Origin: Cypionkella sp046590425
Lineage (GTDB): Bacteria > Pseudomonadota > Alphaproteobacteria > Rhodobacterales > Rhodobacteraceae
Reading direction: 5' to 3'
NCBI GenBank assembly: GCA_046590425.1
Contig: JBKJTI010000121.1
Location: 1-64,000, forward strand
Length of the DNA: 64,000 bases
Shown piece by piece: positions 1 to 9,256 of the stretch; the first letter of the stretch is position 1, and every line of letters begins with the position of its first letter. The position numbers were made by a program, and so were the translations under genes. Below the pieces are notes generated by a model that made no database searches, was not told the origin of the DNA, and worked only from the letters and a program-made list of their open reading frames with translations.

Positions 1-6
1 AGTGCA

Positions 7-36
7 AAGGCCGGGCGAGCGCGCTTGCCCGGCCTT
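7..36 (+). terminator. Rho-independent-type terminator hairpin upstream of tssE
   Basis: A perfect 10-base inverted repeat (7-16 and 27-36, AAGGCCGGGC and its complement) is extended inward by three more pairs, one a G-T pair, around a 4-base loop. It probably ends the gene to the left of the window, which in many T6SS loci would be hcp or tssC, but that gene is not visible. The T-run after the stem is short. Confidence 0.7.
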
Positions 37-100
37 CCCCTTCGATCACCGCCTGACCTATCACCGCTCTCAGGCGACCTGATCTTAAGAAAGTCGGCCT

Positions 101-655
101 ATGGCAGAGCGTGACGGCATTTTCCAAGTCTCTTTGATGAACGTGTTTCGCCAAGCCGCACGCGAGCGGGATGCTTCGTCGCGCGATGACGTTCTGACCG
201 ATGGCGATGGCCGGGTGCTGTCTGCCCGCAGTATCGAACGTCGCGAAGGGGCTGGGCAGGCGACCCTGCGCGATCATCTGGCGATTGATCTGGGCAACCT
301 GATGGCGACCGTGCATTTGGAGGCTTCTATCCCCTTGAATGGCTTGGATTATGTCAAGAAGTCGATTTTGAACTACGGTATCCCCGATATATCGCGGCTT
401 ACGGTGGATGATCACCGCCATGCCCAAGTCGCGCGTGATTTGCGCGACGCTTTGCTGGCGCATGAACCGCGTTTGATCGCAGAAACCTTGGTGGTAAAAA
501 TGCGTCGGCCCGAGGCGGATGCCGCCCAGCGCATCGCCTTTGACATCACCGCCGAGATGGCAGCGCGTCCAGTCGATGTGCCGCTGGAATTCGTAGCCGA
601 GATCGACACCGGGGCGGGGAAAGTCGCATTGTCGAACCTTGTGGTGCGCGGATGA
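101..655 (+). CDS. tssE: Type VI secretion baseplate subunit TssE (gp25-like)
   Basis: The 184-residue product resembles the gp25-like lysozyme-fold wedge protein TssE of the T6SS baseplate, which acts in the cytoplasm with TssF and TssG to prime sheath polymerisation. The core gp25-like segment is roughly residues 60-170, with the family-typical stretch NYGIPDIS near residue 91. There is no signal peptide. Its stop overlaps the next start as ATGA (652-655), so tssE and tssF are translationally coupled. Identification rests on the similarity together with the tssF-tssG-clpV order that follows. The start is the first ATG after the terminator hairpin, and its ribosome site is weak. Confidence 0.9.
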   Translation: MAERDGIFQVSLMNVFRQAARERDASSRDDVLTDGDGRVLSARSIERREGAGQATLRDHLAIDLGNLMATVHLEASIPLNGLDYVKKSILNYGIPDISRLTVDDHRHAQVARDLRDALLAHEPRLIAETLVVKMRRPEADAAQRIAFDITAEMAARPVDVPLEFVAEIDTGAGKVALSNLVVRG

Positions 656-2589
656 ACCGGGCGTTCCTAGAGGCGTATAACCGTGAACTCGCCCTGCTGT
701 ATGAGGGTGCCAAGGAATTTGCCGAGGATTTTCCGGGCATTGCCGAGCGTTTGGGCGGGTTGACGCAAGACAACCTTGATCCGGCCGTCGCTGGTCTGTT
801 GGAGGGTGCAGCGTTTATGGCCGCCCGCGTGCAGTTGAAACTGGATACCGAATTTGAGACGTTCACTGGCGAATTGCTCGATCAGTTGTTGCCGAATTTT
901 ATGGCCCCAACTCCCTCGGCCATCCTCGCGCAAGCAGATCCTAACTATGCCGAGGATGAACTGGAGAAGGGCAAAAGCTTCGCCCCCGGATCTTATCTCG
1001 ATGCCCGATATGTCGATCGGGACCAGCGGATTTCCTGCCGTTTTCGTCTGTCCGCCCCGCTGACTTTGTGGCCGCTGCGGCTGACCACGGCGCGGTTTGT
1101 CTCAGGCCCGACCGCGTTTCAGGCTTTGGGGCTGGATGTCGGCGCGGATACAGCCGGCGGGCTGATCCTGTCGTTCCTGCGGCCCACTTCCACCGCGCAA
1201 AAGGATAAACCTGGCAAGCCTGTAAGTGCTATTCAGGCCGATATGCTGCCTGTGTATCTAACGGGCGATCTGGGCGAGCAGATTGCGGTTTATGAACATT
1301 TGTTCACCAACACCACCCGCGCCACCATCCGCTATCTGGATGCACGCGGCGATCCAGTTTTTCTGCGGCTGGAACCGGGTTGGCTGGACCAGATCGGCTT
1401 TGAGGAAACTGAGGCGATCTTCCCCGAAGATACCCGCGTATTCCGCGGCTTCACCCTGCTGCGCGAGTTTTTTCTATTTCCGCAGAAGTTCTTAGGCTTT
1501 CGCCTGCAAGGCCTGCGCAAGGTTCTGCCGCGCATCCCCGCTGCCAGTTTTGATCTAATGATCGAAATGAACGCGGTGCGCCCCAGCCTGCCTGCCCGCA
1601 TCACTGCTGAGAATTTCCGGCTGTTCGCTGCCCCCGCGATCAACCTGTTTGAGGAAAACTGCGCTCAGGTGAAGCTGGATACTTTGCGCCACGATTATCT
1701 TGTCAGCGCCGACAGCAGCCCCGCTTCGCATTACGAAGTTCATCGCATCACCGAGGTCTTCGCCTATTACGCCGGGGTGAAAACCAAGATCCCGGTGCAT
1801 CCGCTCTATGGCATGCCCGCCGATGTAATGGCACCGCGTGAGGCGTTGTTTTACACAGCAAAGCAGCGGCCCCGACGGCTGACGGCGAAAGAAAAACGCT
1901 TCGGGCAGGTGCAGGGCTACACCGGGACCGAAAGCTTCATCTCGATCTACGAGCCGGGGCATCTGGATAGTGGCGAGCGCGTAAAACGATTGCAGATCAA
2001 ACTGTTATGTTCCAACCGTCATTTACCGCAATACCTGCCGATCGCCCAAGGTGGTGCGGATTTCCGGTTGAACGATGATACAGCCGTGCCGTTGCGCTGT
2101 ATCGCAGGGCCGACCAATCCGCGTGAGTCGGTGCTGGAACTCGATGATAGTGCGCCGCACCGCGCCAAGGCCGGCCCCGTGCATTGGCGGTTGATTTCCT
2201 TCCTGTCGCTGAATTTTCTGGGGCTGGATAACCGGGGCAGCCGGGATGAAGCGGCGGCGTTGCGCGAACTTTTGACCCTGTTCGCGGATGTGTCGGCGCA
2301 GATCACAGAGCGGCAGTTGCAGGGGATGAAGGCCGTCACATCACGGCCCGTTACCCGCACCATTCAACGCGCGGGCGGCTATCACGCGGCGCGCGGCACG
2401 CAGGTGACGTTGCGGTTTGATGAAAGGGCGTTTGAAGGATCGGGGGTGTTTTTACTCGGCGCTGTGCTGGATCGGTTTTTCGCCGAATACGCCAGCATCA
2501 ACAGCTTTACCCAGCTTGTGCTGACCACCGATCAGCGCGGCATGATCAAGACCTTCCCGCCACGCACCGGGCAAGGACCGCTGCTATGA
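652..2589 (+). CDS. tssF: Type VI secretion baseplate subunit TssF
   Basis: The 645-residue protein matches TssF (VasA/ImpG family), slightly longer than the usual 580-620. It opens with the characteristic MNRAFLEAYNRELALLYEGA segment followed by the conserved stretch DFPGIAERLG. In the baseplate two TssF copies pair with one TssG to form the wedge that contacts the membrane complex. It is soluble, with no membrane segments. The gene starts inside the tssE stop and ends inside the tssG start (ATGA at 2586-2589), indicating one tightly coupled operon. Confidence 0.95.
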   Translation: MNRAFLEAYNRELALLYEGAKEFAEDFPGIAERLGGLTQDNLDPAVAGLLEGAAFMAARVQLKLDTEFETFTGELLDQLLPNFMAPTPSAILAQADPNYAEDELEKGKSFAPGSYLDARYVDRDQRISCRFRLSAPLTLWPLRLTTARFVSGPTAFQALGLDVGADTAGGLILSFLRPTSTAQKDKPGKPVSAIQADMLPVYLTGDLGEQIAVYEHLFTNTTRATIRYLDARGDPVFLRLEPGWLDQIGFEETEAIFPEDTRVFRGFTLLREFFLFPQKFLGFRLQGLRKVLPRIPAASFDLMIEMNAVRPSLPARITAENFRLFAAPAINLFEENCAQVKLDTLRHDYLVSADSSPASHYEVHRITEVFAYYAGVKTKIPVHPLYGMPADVMAPREALFYTAKQRPRRLTAKEKRFGQVQGYTGTESFISIYEPGHLDSGERVKRLQIKLLCSNRHLPQYLPIAQGGADFRLNDDTAVPLRCIAGPTNPRESVLELDDSAPHRAKAGPVHWRLISFLSLNFLGLDNRGSRDEAAALRELLTLFADVSAQITERQLQGMKAVTSRPVTRTIQRAGGYHAARGTQVTLRFDERAFEGSGVFLLGAVLDRFFAEYASINSFTQLVLTTDQRGMIKTFPPRTGQGPLL

Positions 2590-3581
2590 GTGCGCGGCGT
2601 GATGATCTGAAAGCCGACCCCGCCGCTTTTGGTTTTCTGGCGCTGATGCGCGAGGTGGAAAGGGGTCAGCCCGCGCAGCCACGGATCGGGCGGAATGGTA
2701 ATCTGCGCGAGGAAATCGTGCGCTTGGGGCAGGAGCCGTTTCAGGCGTTCCCAGATCGGAATGTCAGCCAAGTGACGGAAAATACTGAGGGAAAACTACG
2801 GGTGCGCTCGAATTTCCTTGGCTTTTTCGGCCCACAAGGCGCTTTGCCGATGAACACCACCGCGGAAGTGCAGCAGTGGTATATGTTCAAGGACGAGGCA
2901 TTTGTGCGCCTTGCCGATCTGTTTACCAATCGGTTTCAGCAGTTGTTCTTTCGCGCCTGGTCGGACGCACGCCGCATCACGCAATATGACCATCCCGGCG
3001 ATGATCGGTTTCAGGGATATGTAGGGGCTGCGGTTGGTCTTGCCTCACCCTCGCTGCAAGGCCGTGGCACGGTGCCGGATATGGCGCGGCTGCCCTTGGT
3101 CGGCATCGCGATGGCGCGGGTGAAAAGCCCGGTGCGGTTGCGGCAGATTTTGGAAAGCCTGTGCGGCGTGACGGTGGAGATTGAGGAAAACGTGCCGGTC
3201 TGGCTGGGGTTTGAGGCTTCGGATTTCACCCGACTGGGGGCGGCAAACTCGGGGCTGGGGCGCGATTGTCGGCTGGGCAGCCGCGTGCAATCGGTGAATG
3301 AGAAGATCCGGGTAGCGGTGAGAACCGAATGTCTGCCGCAATATCAAAGTTTTCTGCCCGGTGGCTCCAGCTTTCAACGCCTGACCGAACTTTTGTTCAC
3401 ATACCTTGGGCATGAGACGGAAGTGGAAATCTCACCCTCGCTGCCCGCTGATCAGATCAAAGGCGTCGCCTTGGGAAAAGGTGGTGCTTTGGGCTGGACG
3501 GGGTGGATTGCGCCGCCCCCTGCTGAACCCGGAACATACCGATCCGATGCTGTTTTCGCCTCGGATCGCCGCTCTGCCTGA
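2586..3581 (+). CDS. tssG: Type VI secretion baseplate subunit TssG
   Basis: The 331-residue protein fits TssG (VasB/ImpH family) in length and in its N-terminal motifs: FGFLALMREVE, then RNGNLREEIVRLGQEP, and NFLGFFGPQGALP near residue 75. TssG joins two TssF subunits in the baseplate wedge. It is cytoplasmic. It overlaps tssF by four bases and lies 30 bases before the clpV start, so it belongs to the same transcript. Confidence 0.95.
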   Translation: MSARRDDLKADPAAFGFLALMREVERGQPAQPRIGRNGNLREEIVRLGQEPFQAFPDRNVSQVTENTEGKLRVRSNFLGFFGPQGALPMNTTAEVQQWYMFKDEAFVRLADLFTNRFQQLFFRAWSDARRITQYDHPGDDRFQGYVGAAVGLASPSLQGRGTVPDMARLPLVGIAMARVKSPVRLRQILESLCGVTVEIEENVPVWLGFEASDFTRLGAANSGLGRDCRLGSRVQSVNEKIRVAVRTECLPQYQSFLPGGSSFQRLTELLFTYLGHETEVEISPSLPADQIKGVALGKGGALGWTGWIAPPPAEPGTYRSDAVFASDRRSA

Positions 3582-3611
3582 CATTTGAAAACGGATTTGA
3601 AGGGAAACACT

Positions 3612-6245
3612 ATGGCCGATATTAGCCTTGAGACCGTCGCCGGAAAGCTGAACCGGGTGGGGTATGATGCGTTTTTACAGTCGTTGCGCCACGCGAAAAA
3701 TGAGGGCAACCGCAATGTGGAACTGTCGCATTGGCTGTTCCATATCGTGCAAAATCCGAAATCGGATATCTCGGCGACGCTGAACCATTTCAAGCTGGAC
3801 CGCTCCAAGCTGGAAAAAGATCTGGCGCTGGTGATCGACAGTTTCCGCAAAAGTGCCACCGAAATGCCCTCAGTTTCCGAGTCAATGACCACCGTGATGG
3901 ATCACGGCTGGCGCTATGCGACGCTGCTGTTTGGCGAGGCGCAGATCAGGACCGGGCATATTCTGGTGGCGGCGCTGAAGGACAAAGAGGCGCGCGCCAA
4001 GCTGGTGCAGATGTCGAAAGTGTTTGGTGAGATCAACCCGGATACATTGGTGAATGAGGCGCGGGGCGCGTGGAAGCACTCCGATGAGGAGGACATGCGC
4101 CCGATGGACGGCACCGGGATTGGCCGCGCCCAAGCGGGGGCTGCGGCAGTTGGCGGCACTACCGGCACGACGGCGCTGGATCGGTTCGCAGTGGATATGA
4201 CCGCCGTTGCCGCCTCTGGTAAAATGGACCCGATTGTGGGCCGGGATGAGGAAATCCGCCAGATCATCGACATTCTGCTGCGGCGGCGGCAGAACAACCC
4301 GATCCTAACCGGCGAGGCCGGGGTGGGTAAAACCGCTGTTGTTGAGGGCTTTGCGCAGCGCTTGGCGGCGGGTGATGTGCCGCCAAAACTGCAGGGCACC
4401 AAGCTGTTCATGCTCGATCTGGGGCTGATGCAGGCCGGGGCGAGCATGAAAGGCGAATTTGAGCAGCGTTTGCGCTCGGTGATTGACGAGGTGCAGGGCA
4501 GCCCCGTGCCGATCATTCTATTTATTGATGAAATTCATACGCTTATGGGAGCCGGGGGTGCGGCTGGCACCGGTGATGCAGCGAACCTGCTGAAACCTGC
4601 GCTGGCGCGCGGCACCCTGCGCACGGTCGGAGCGACGACCTGGATGGAGTATGCGAAATACTTCGAGAAAGACCCGGCGATGACCCGACGCTTCCAGCCG
4701 ATCACCATTGACGAGCCGTCGATTGAGCGCGCCTGCTACATGCTGCGCGGTATCCTTGAGCCGATGGAAAAGCACCACGGCGTGCGGATTTCCGATGAAG
4801 CTGTGGTGGCCGCTGTGAACCTTTCGTCGCGATACATCCCGTCACGGCAACTGCCCGATAAGGCGGTGTCGCTGCTGGATACCGCTTGCGCGCGGGTGGC
4901 GATCAGCCAATCCACCACCCCCGCCAAGGTGCAGGATTTGCGGGTAAAGATTCAGGCTTTGGCGTCGGAGATCGCCGCCAAGGAAGCCCAGCGCGATCTG
5001 GGTGAGGTTAATGAGGACCGCATCAAAGAAGCGCAGGCCGAACAGGCGGTGGCCGAGGGCGAATTGGCGGTGACCGAGGCGATGTATACCGACGAGAAGG
5101 CCAGGGTTGATGAGATTTTGGCGCTGCGCGCGTCCCTGACCGACGACGGTGCGGATACCGTGGCGCTGCGTGGCCAGCTTGCGGGCAAGATGACCGGGCT
5201 AGAGGAAACCAAGCCGGATGACCGGATGGTATATTCTCACGTTGATGAGCAATCGGTGGCCTCGATCATCTCGGATTGGACCGGGATTCCCGCCGGCCGG
5301 ATGGTGTCGGACGAATTGCAGATGATCCTGACTTTGGGGGATCGGCTGAAAGAACGGGTGATCGGGCAGGATCACGGGTTGGAGATGATTGCCAAGCGGA
5401 TTGAGACCTCCAGCGCGAAGCTGTCGAACCCGAACAAGCCGATTGGGGTGTTCATGCTCTGTGGGCCTTCGGGTGTGGGCAAGACCGAAACCGCGCTGGC
5501 GCTGGCCGAAGCGGTTTATGGCGGCGAGCAGAATATCATCACCATCAATATGTCGGAGTTTCAGGAGGCGCATACCGTCAGCCTGCTGAAAGGTGCCCCC
5601 CCCGGCTATGTCGGCTATGGCGAAGGCGGGCGGCTGACCGAGGCGGTGCGGCGCAAACCGCATTCGGTGGTGCTGCTGGATGAGATCGAAAAAGCGCATT
5701 CCGACGTGCATGAGCTGTTCTTCCAAGTGTTCGACAAGGGCATCATGGAGGATGGCTCGGGCCGACCGATCAACTTCAAGAACACGTTGATCCTGCTGAC
5801 CAGCAATGTCGGCACCGAAGTGATCATGGAGATGGCAGAGAAGGGCGAAACCAAGCCAGCGGTGGAAGATCTGACCGAGGCGATGAAGCCCTACCTGACC
5901 CGCGTGTTCCCGCCAGCCCTGCTGGGCCGCATCGTGACGATCCCGTATTTCCCGCTGTCGACCGATGTTCTGGCGGGCATCGTAAAGCTGAAGCTGAAGG
6001 CCATCGTGCGGCGGATGAAGGAAAACCACGGCGCTGTGATGACGGTTTCGCCCGAGGTGATGGCCTATATCGTCGAACAGTGCAAGGATCCGGATTCGGG
6101 TGGCCGCATGGTCGACAACATCATCACCAACACAATCCTGCCCGATCTTTCCCGCGAAGTGCTAAGCAGGATGGTGGCGCAGACTGAAATGAAAACCGTG
6201 GAGATCGTGATGAAAGATGGCAAGATCGGCTACGATTTCGCCTGA
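3612..6245 (+). CDS. tssH: Type VI secretion AAA+ ATPase TssH (ClpV)
   Basis: This double-AAA+ Clp/Hsp100 ATPase disassembles contracted TssB-TssC sheaths so they can be reused. Visible are an N-terminal ClpN repeat domain (about 1-160), a first Walker A GEAGVGKT near residue 234 with Walker B LFIDEIH, a coiled-coil middle region (about 425-510), the DWTGIP motif, and a second Walker A GPSGVGKT near 618 with LLDEIEKAH. At about 877 residues it has the usual length. The ATG at 3612 is preferred over an upstream TTG (3585) because an AAGGGA site lies six bases before it. It ends the tss operon, before a strong hairpin. Confidence 0.95.
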   Translation: MADISLETVAGKLNRVGYDAFLQSLRHAKNEGNRNVELSHWLFHIVQNPKSDISATLNHFKLDRSKLEKDLALVIDSFRKSATEMPSVSESMTTVMDHGWRYATLLFGEAQIRTGHILVAALKDKEARAKLVQMSKVFGEINPDTLVNEARGAWKHSDEEDMRPMDGTGIGRAQAGAAAVGGTTGTTALDRFAVDMTAVAASGKMDPIVGRDEEIRQIIDILLRRRQNNPILTGEAGVGKTAVVEGFAQRLAAGDVPPKLQGTKLFMLDLGLMQAGASMKGEFEQRLRSVIDEVQGSPVPIILFIDEIHTLMGAGGAAGTGDAANLLKPALARGTLRTVGATTWMEYAKYFEKDPAMTRRFQPITIDEPSIERACYMLRGILEPMEKHHGVRISDEAVVAAVNLSSRYIPSRQLPDKAVSLLDTACARVAISQSTTPAKVQDLRVKIQALASEIAAKEAQRDLGEVNEDRIKEAQAEQAVAEGELAVTEAMYTDEKARVDEILALRASLTDDGADTVALRGQLAGKMTGLEETKPDDRMVYSHVDEQSVASIISDWTGIPAGRMVSDELQMILTLGDRLKERVIGQDHGLEMIAKRIETSSAKLSNPNKPIGVFMLCGPSGVGKTETALALAEAVYGGEQNIITINMSEFQEAHTVSLLKGAPPGYVGYGEGGRLTEAVRRKPHSVVLLDEIEKAHSDVHELFFQVFDKGIMEDGSGRPINFKNTLILLTSNVGTEVIMEMAEKGETKPAVEDLTEAMKPYLTRVFPPALLGRIVTIPYFPLSTDVLAGIVKLKLKAIVRRMKENHGAVMTVSPEVMAYIVEQCKDPDSGGRMVDNIITNTILPDLSREVLSRMVAQTEMKTVEIVMKDGKIGYDFA

Positions 6246-6250
6246 TTATC

Positions 6251-6305
6251 GGTGCGTGCAAGCACACATTCTACCGCAGCACTGTAGGGGGTGCTTGCAC
6301 GCACC
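6251..6305. terminator. Bidirectional terminator between clpV and the M23 gene
   Basis: A perfect 15-base inverted repeat occupies 6251-6265 and 6291-6305 (GGTGCGTGCAAGCAC and its complement), with an inner CTAC/GTAG pairing in the 25-base loop. It lies exactly between two convergent genes and can serve both. Confidence 0.8.
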
Positions 6306-6319
6306 TTACAGTGCCTTCC

Positions 6320-8569
6320 TCAAATCGGCGTGCCCAAAAGCCCTGCAATGATCTTCTGATAGGCCAGCACTTCTGGCGGCGTCACAGCCACTGTGGGCAA
6401 GCTCGCACCACCCTTGCGGCTCATCTTCAACTCGGCCCATTCCTTGACATAGGCGATCGTGCGGCCTGCCAAGAACGGATTGGCCGTCACCACCCCCGCC
6501 CCCATCACATCTCCCACCAGTTGATCATCTTGCGCCTTCAGCACCATATTCGCGCCCTCGGCCCCGAGGAAATGGCACAGATACAGCCGCCCTGCGGTGA
6601 TGTCATGGCCGCGCGCGCGCAGATAGCTTTCGCCTTCGCGGGCCAGCGCCGTGACCATTTCGCGGCTGATCGTGGGATCATTGCGCAGCGCCAGCAGTTC
6701 GGCCCGGCCCATCGTGCTGGCCAGATCGGGGCGATACTGCCCCATCATCCTGATCCAGGTGCTTTCAATAAACTGGCCCAGGCCTGTCGCCGAAGACAGC
6801 GGGTTTTTCGCATCGGCCTTGCCACCAGATTCCACGCGGATGATCTGATCGACCAAGGTTTCTACCGCCGAGCCGCCGCCGTCGGCCACCATGGTGCCGC
6901 CAGCGGCCAGCGGATCCACCGCCTCGCCATTTTCATAAAGCTCGAAATGCAGATGCGGCCCGGTGGATTGGCCCGTGGTGCCAATATAGCCGATCAGTTG
7001 CCCTGCTGTGACGATGTCGCCAGCCTTGATGCCATCGGCAAAGGCACTCAGATGCGCATACCGCGTCTCTGTCCCTCCGGCATGGGACAGCTTGATCAGG
7101 TTGCCATAGCTGCCGCCATCGCCCGCCAGAAACACCGTGCCGCCAAAGGCCGCCATCACCGGCGTACCGGTGGGTGCCGCCCAATCGGTGCCCCGATGCA
7201 GTTTCAACACTTTCAAGATCGGATGCATCCGGGGACCGAAACGCGAGGTCAGCACCCCCTTGGCAGGCGTCACCATGCCCGCCCGCAGACTGACGCCGCC
7301 ACCGCTGCTCGCGGCGCCTCCCGGTACGAAACAGGCATAGTCCTCTTTGCCTGCGGCCTTGTAGACATGACATTCCAGCACCTTGCCCTCGCCCTTGATC
7401 GCGGCGTAGAGCACTTGGCCGGGGCCAGAGCCGCCAGTGCCCGCGTCTTTGGAATATAGCAGTGTCATCTTGTCGCCGGGGGCAGTGAAGCTATCCATGT
7501 CAAAGGCTTGGCTCATCATCACGATGGTTTCGGCCACCACCGCCGAGGGCACGCCATTGCGGATCGCCGCCGAATAAAAGGTATCGAGCATTCGATACTT
7601 GCGGCTGGTATCGACATCTGCCGTTGGCTGATCACCGGCAAAGCTGAACAGATCCTCCTCGACCCACGGATCGGCGGACGTCACCACCGTGCCCGCATCA
7701 TTCACCGCGACTGATCCGAAATAGTCGGTCTTGGTGTAAAGCGAGGCCTGCACCGGGACCATTGCGCCAGAGCGGTTCGCCGCCCGCATGGCGAGGATTT
7801 TCCCCGGCCCAAGACTGCCAAGCTCCGGCACCAGCAGGGCTGCGGCATCGGCAAAGCGCTTGGCTGCAGCAGCGTCCATGCCGTTCTCGGTCATCAGCCC
7901 GGCCAGATCGGTGGTGTCTTTCAGGCGCAGGAAGGTGTCTTGATAGGGTGGCTTGCGCTGTGCTTCAGGCAGAATGTAGTTGACACTGGTGGTATTTTCG
8001 ATCCGGGTTTTCACATAGGTTTCGGGCGCAGTGGTGCCGTCCATATTCTCACCCCAACTGCCATCACCATCGGCCACCACCACCGTCTGGGCAGGCTGCT
8101 CCGAAGGCACCTGCGGCTTTGGCAACGCGGTGGGGATTGCGCGTTGCGCCTGAAAATATGCGAAATCCTCGCGGCTTGACGGCAGCGTTGTGATCAGTTT
8201 TTCCTCGCCGGTGATCAGATCATCGGTCAGCAATGACAGCTCATTGCCCGTGCGGTCCGCCGGAATATCTATCGGGCGTAAGAGCAGCTTGGTTTTCTGC
8301 GCCGCCCCGGTATCAAAGCGCAGCACCATCGGATCGCCGGCAAGATCTACAAAGGCCGAGACATAGGCCGAGGGCGCGGCCTCGTCCGCCATATCCACCG
8401 GGTCCTCGGGAGTGCCGACAGTCACAACGCCACCCAGATACAATGCCATGGCCACACCGCAAACCGCCAGCAGCCCCGCGATCCAAAGCACCACAGGCAC
8501 CGCGACGGCATTGCGCCGCCGCTGCGCTGATCGGTCACGCGCCGCTTTGAACCGGGGGTCGATTTCCAT
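6320..8569 (-). CDS. Membrane-anchored M23 metallopeptidase with lytic transglycosylase-like domain
   Basis: About 749 residues. A basic cytoplasmic tail and one membrane helix (about 22-48) are followed by a LysM/OapA-like region (about 190-270). Next comes an M23 endopeptidase domain with zinc motifs HRGTD (His458) and HLHF (His539/His541). The C-terminal domain has IIRVESGG and GLGQF signatures of goose-type/SLT transglycosylases, with Glu580 the likely catalytic acid. It could therefore cut both peptide crosslinks and glycan strands in the periplasm. It faces the tss operon, suggesting a role in passing the T6SS through peptidoglycan, but a general cell-wall role is equally possible. The ATG at 8569, preceded by AAGG, is chosen over one 12 codons upstream. 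Confidence 0.85.
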   Translation of the reverse strand: MEIDPRFKAARDRSAQRRRNAVAVPVVLWIAGLLAVCGVAMALYLGGVVTVGTPEDPVDMADEAAPSAYVSAFVDLAGDPMVLRFDTGAAQKTKLLLRPIDIPADRTGNELSLLTDDLITGEEKLITTLPSSREDFAYFQAQRAIPTALPKPQVPSEQPAQTVVVADGDGSWGENMDGTTAPETYVKTRIENTTSVNYILPEAQRKPPYQDTFLRLKDTTDLAGLMTENGMDAAAAKRFADAAALLVPELGSLGPGKILAMRAANRSGAMVPVQASLYTKTDYFGSVAVNDAGTVVTSADPWVEEDLFSFAGDQPTADVDTSRKYRMLDTFYSAAIRNGVPSAVVAETIVMMSQAFDMDSFTAPGDKMTLLYSKDAGTGGSGPGQVLYAAIKGEGKVLECHVYKAAGKEDYACFVPGGAASSGGGVSLRAGMVTPAKGVLTSRFGPRMHPILKVLKLHRGTDWAAPTGTPVMAAFGGTVFLAGDGGSYGNLIKLSHAGGTETRYAHLSAFADGIKAGDIVTAGQLIGYIGTTGQSTGPHLHFELYENGEAVDPLAAGGTMVADGGGSAVETLVDQIIRVESGGKADAKNPLSSATGLGQFIESTWIRMMGQYRPDLASTMGRAELLALRNDPTISREMVTALAREGESYLRARGHDITAGRLYLCHFLGAEGANMVLKAQDDQLVGDVMGAGVVTANPFLAGRTIAYVKEWAELKMSRKGGASLPTVAVTPPEVLAYQKIIAGLLGTPI

Positions 8570-8643
8570 GCCAACCTTGCGGAAATAAGCTGAAATACAC
8601 TGCAAGAACCGAAGGCAACCTAGCGCAGCCGTGGCTAACTGGC

Positions 8644-8663
8644 TAGCGACTCGCAGGTCGCTA
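8644..8663. promoter_or_regulatory. Inverted repeat upstream of the M23 gene
   Basis: A perfect 7-base inverted repeat TAGCGAC-6-GTCGCTA lies about 75 bases before the M23 start, in the 168-base gap behind the DUF1036 gene. It could be an operator or a short hairpin. No protein is identified for it. Confidence 0.3.
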
Positions 8664-8701
8664 AAACTTATCTAAAAATCTCATCCTCTGCGCGAAAATA
8701 T

Positions 8702-8737
8702 CCTCGGGGTGAGGCGAAGCCGAGGGGGCCAGCCCCC
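8702..8737 (-). terminator. GC-rich hairpins downstream of the DUF1036 gene
   Basis: Two adjacent palindromes, CCTCGG/CCGAGG (8702-8725) and GGGGG/CCCCC (8724-8737), directly follow the minus-strand stop codon. This could be a terminator or a copy of a short palindromic intergenic repeat. There is no clear T-run on the minus side. Confidence 0.35.
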
Positions 8738-9136
8738 CTATTGCGTCGCCGCCAGAAACAACGTCCAGCGTTGGGTCTTCAGCGTATCGACCTCAATAAA
8801 CCCCGCCGAAATGTCGCCGCGCGACCAGCATTCATTGATGCCGCGAATGGAAAACTTGCGGGGTGAGACGCACATCTGCGTCGTGCCGTTCAGAATTGGC
8901 TGGCCGAATACGTCTTGCGCATAGAGGTAAATATAGCGGCTGGTCAGTTCTTCCTTAATCACGTTGGCGCATTGGTTTGGACCGATGGTCCACCAACCCT
9001 CAGTCTGAAACTCGCCCTGAACATCCTGTCCAATCGCGACATTCACCACGTCAAAGCTTTGGTTGCAGACAGCGAATTCCGCCTCCGCCGGGGTGGCGAG
9101 GCAGAGGCCGATCAAAAGGGGCAATGCACGGATCAT
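8738..9136 (-). CDS. Secreted DUF1036-family protein
   Basis: The 132-residue product has an N-terminal signal peptide (hydrophobic stretch to about residue 17, cleavage near AEA) and a compact domain of the DUF1036 type. The start EFAVCNQSFDVVNVAIG and three further cysteines (near NQCANV, QMCVSP, NECWSR) suggest disulfides in a periplasmic protein. The biochemical function of the family is not known. It reads in the same direction as the M23 hydrolase, so the two may form a small accessory unit to the facing T6SS genes; that link is positional only. Confidence 0.75.
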   Translation of the reverse strand: MIRALPLLIGLCLATPAEAEFAVCNQSFDVVNVAIGQDVQGEFQTEGWWTIGPNQCANVIKEELTSRYIYLYAQDVFGQPILNGTTQMCVSPRKFSIRGINECWSRGDISAGFIEVDTLKTQRWTLFLAATQ

Positions 9137-9256
9137 TTGGCCAGCATAGCCGCCCTACCCCACGCCGCAAAGTGGCAAGCGGCGACTTTTCTGGTCGCAA
9201 ATGCACCGGACAGCTGGCGCGTTCCTTGCCACGCTGACCAAAACCAAGGAGCCGCC

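Noticed and set aside
6311..7459. 382-codon plus-strand frame opposite the M23 gene
   Set aside because: Antisense shadow of a convincing metallopeptidase; the translation is rich in His/Arg/Gln without domains.
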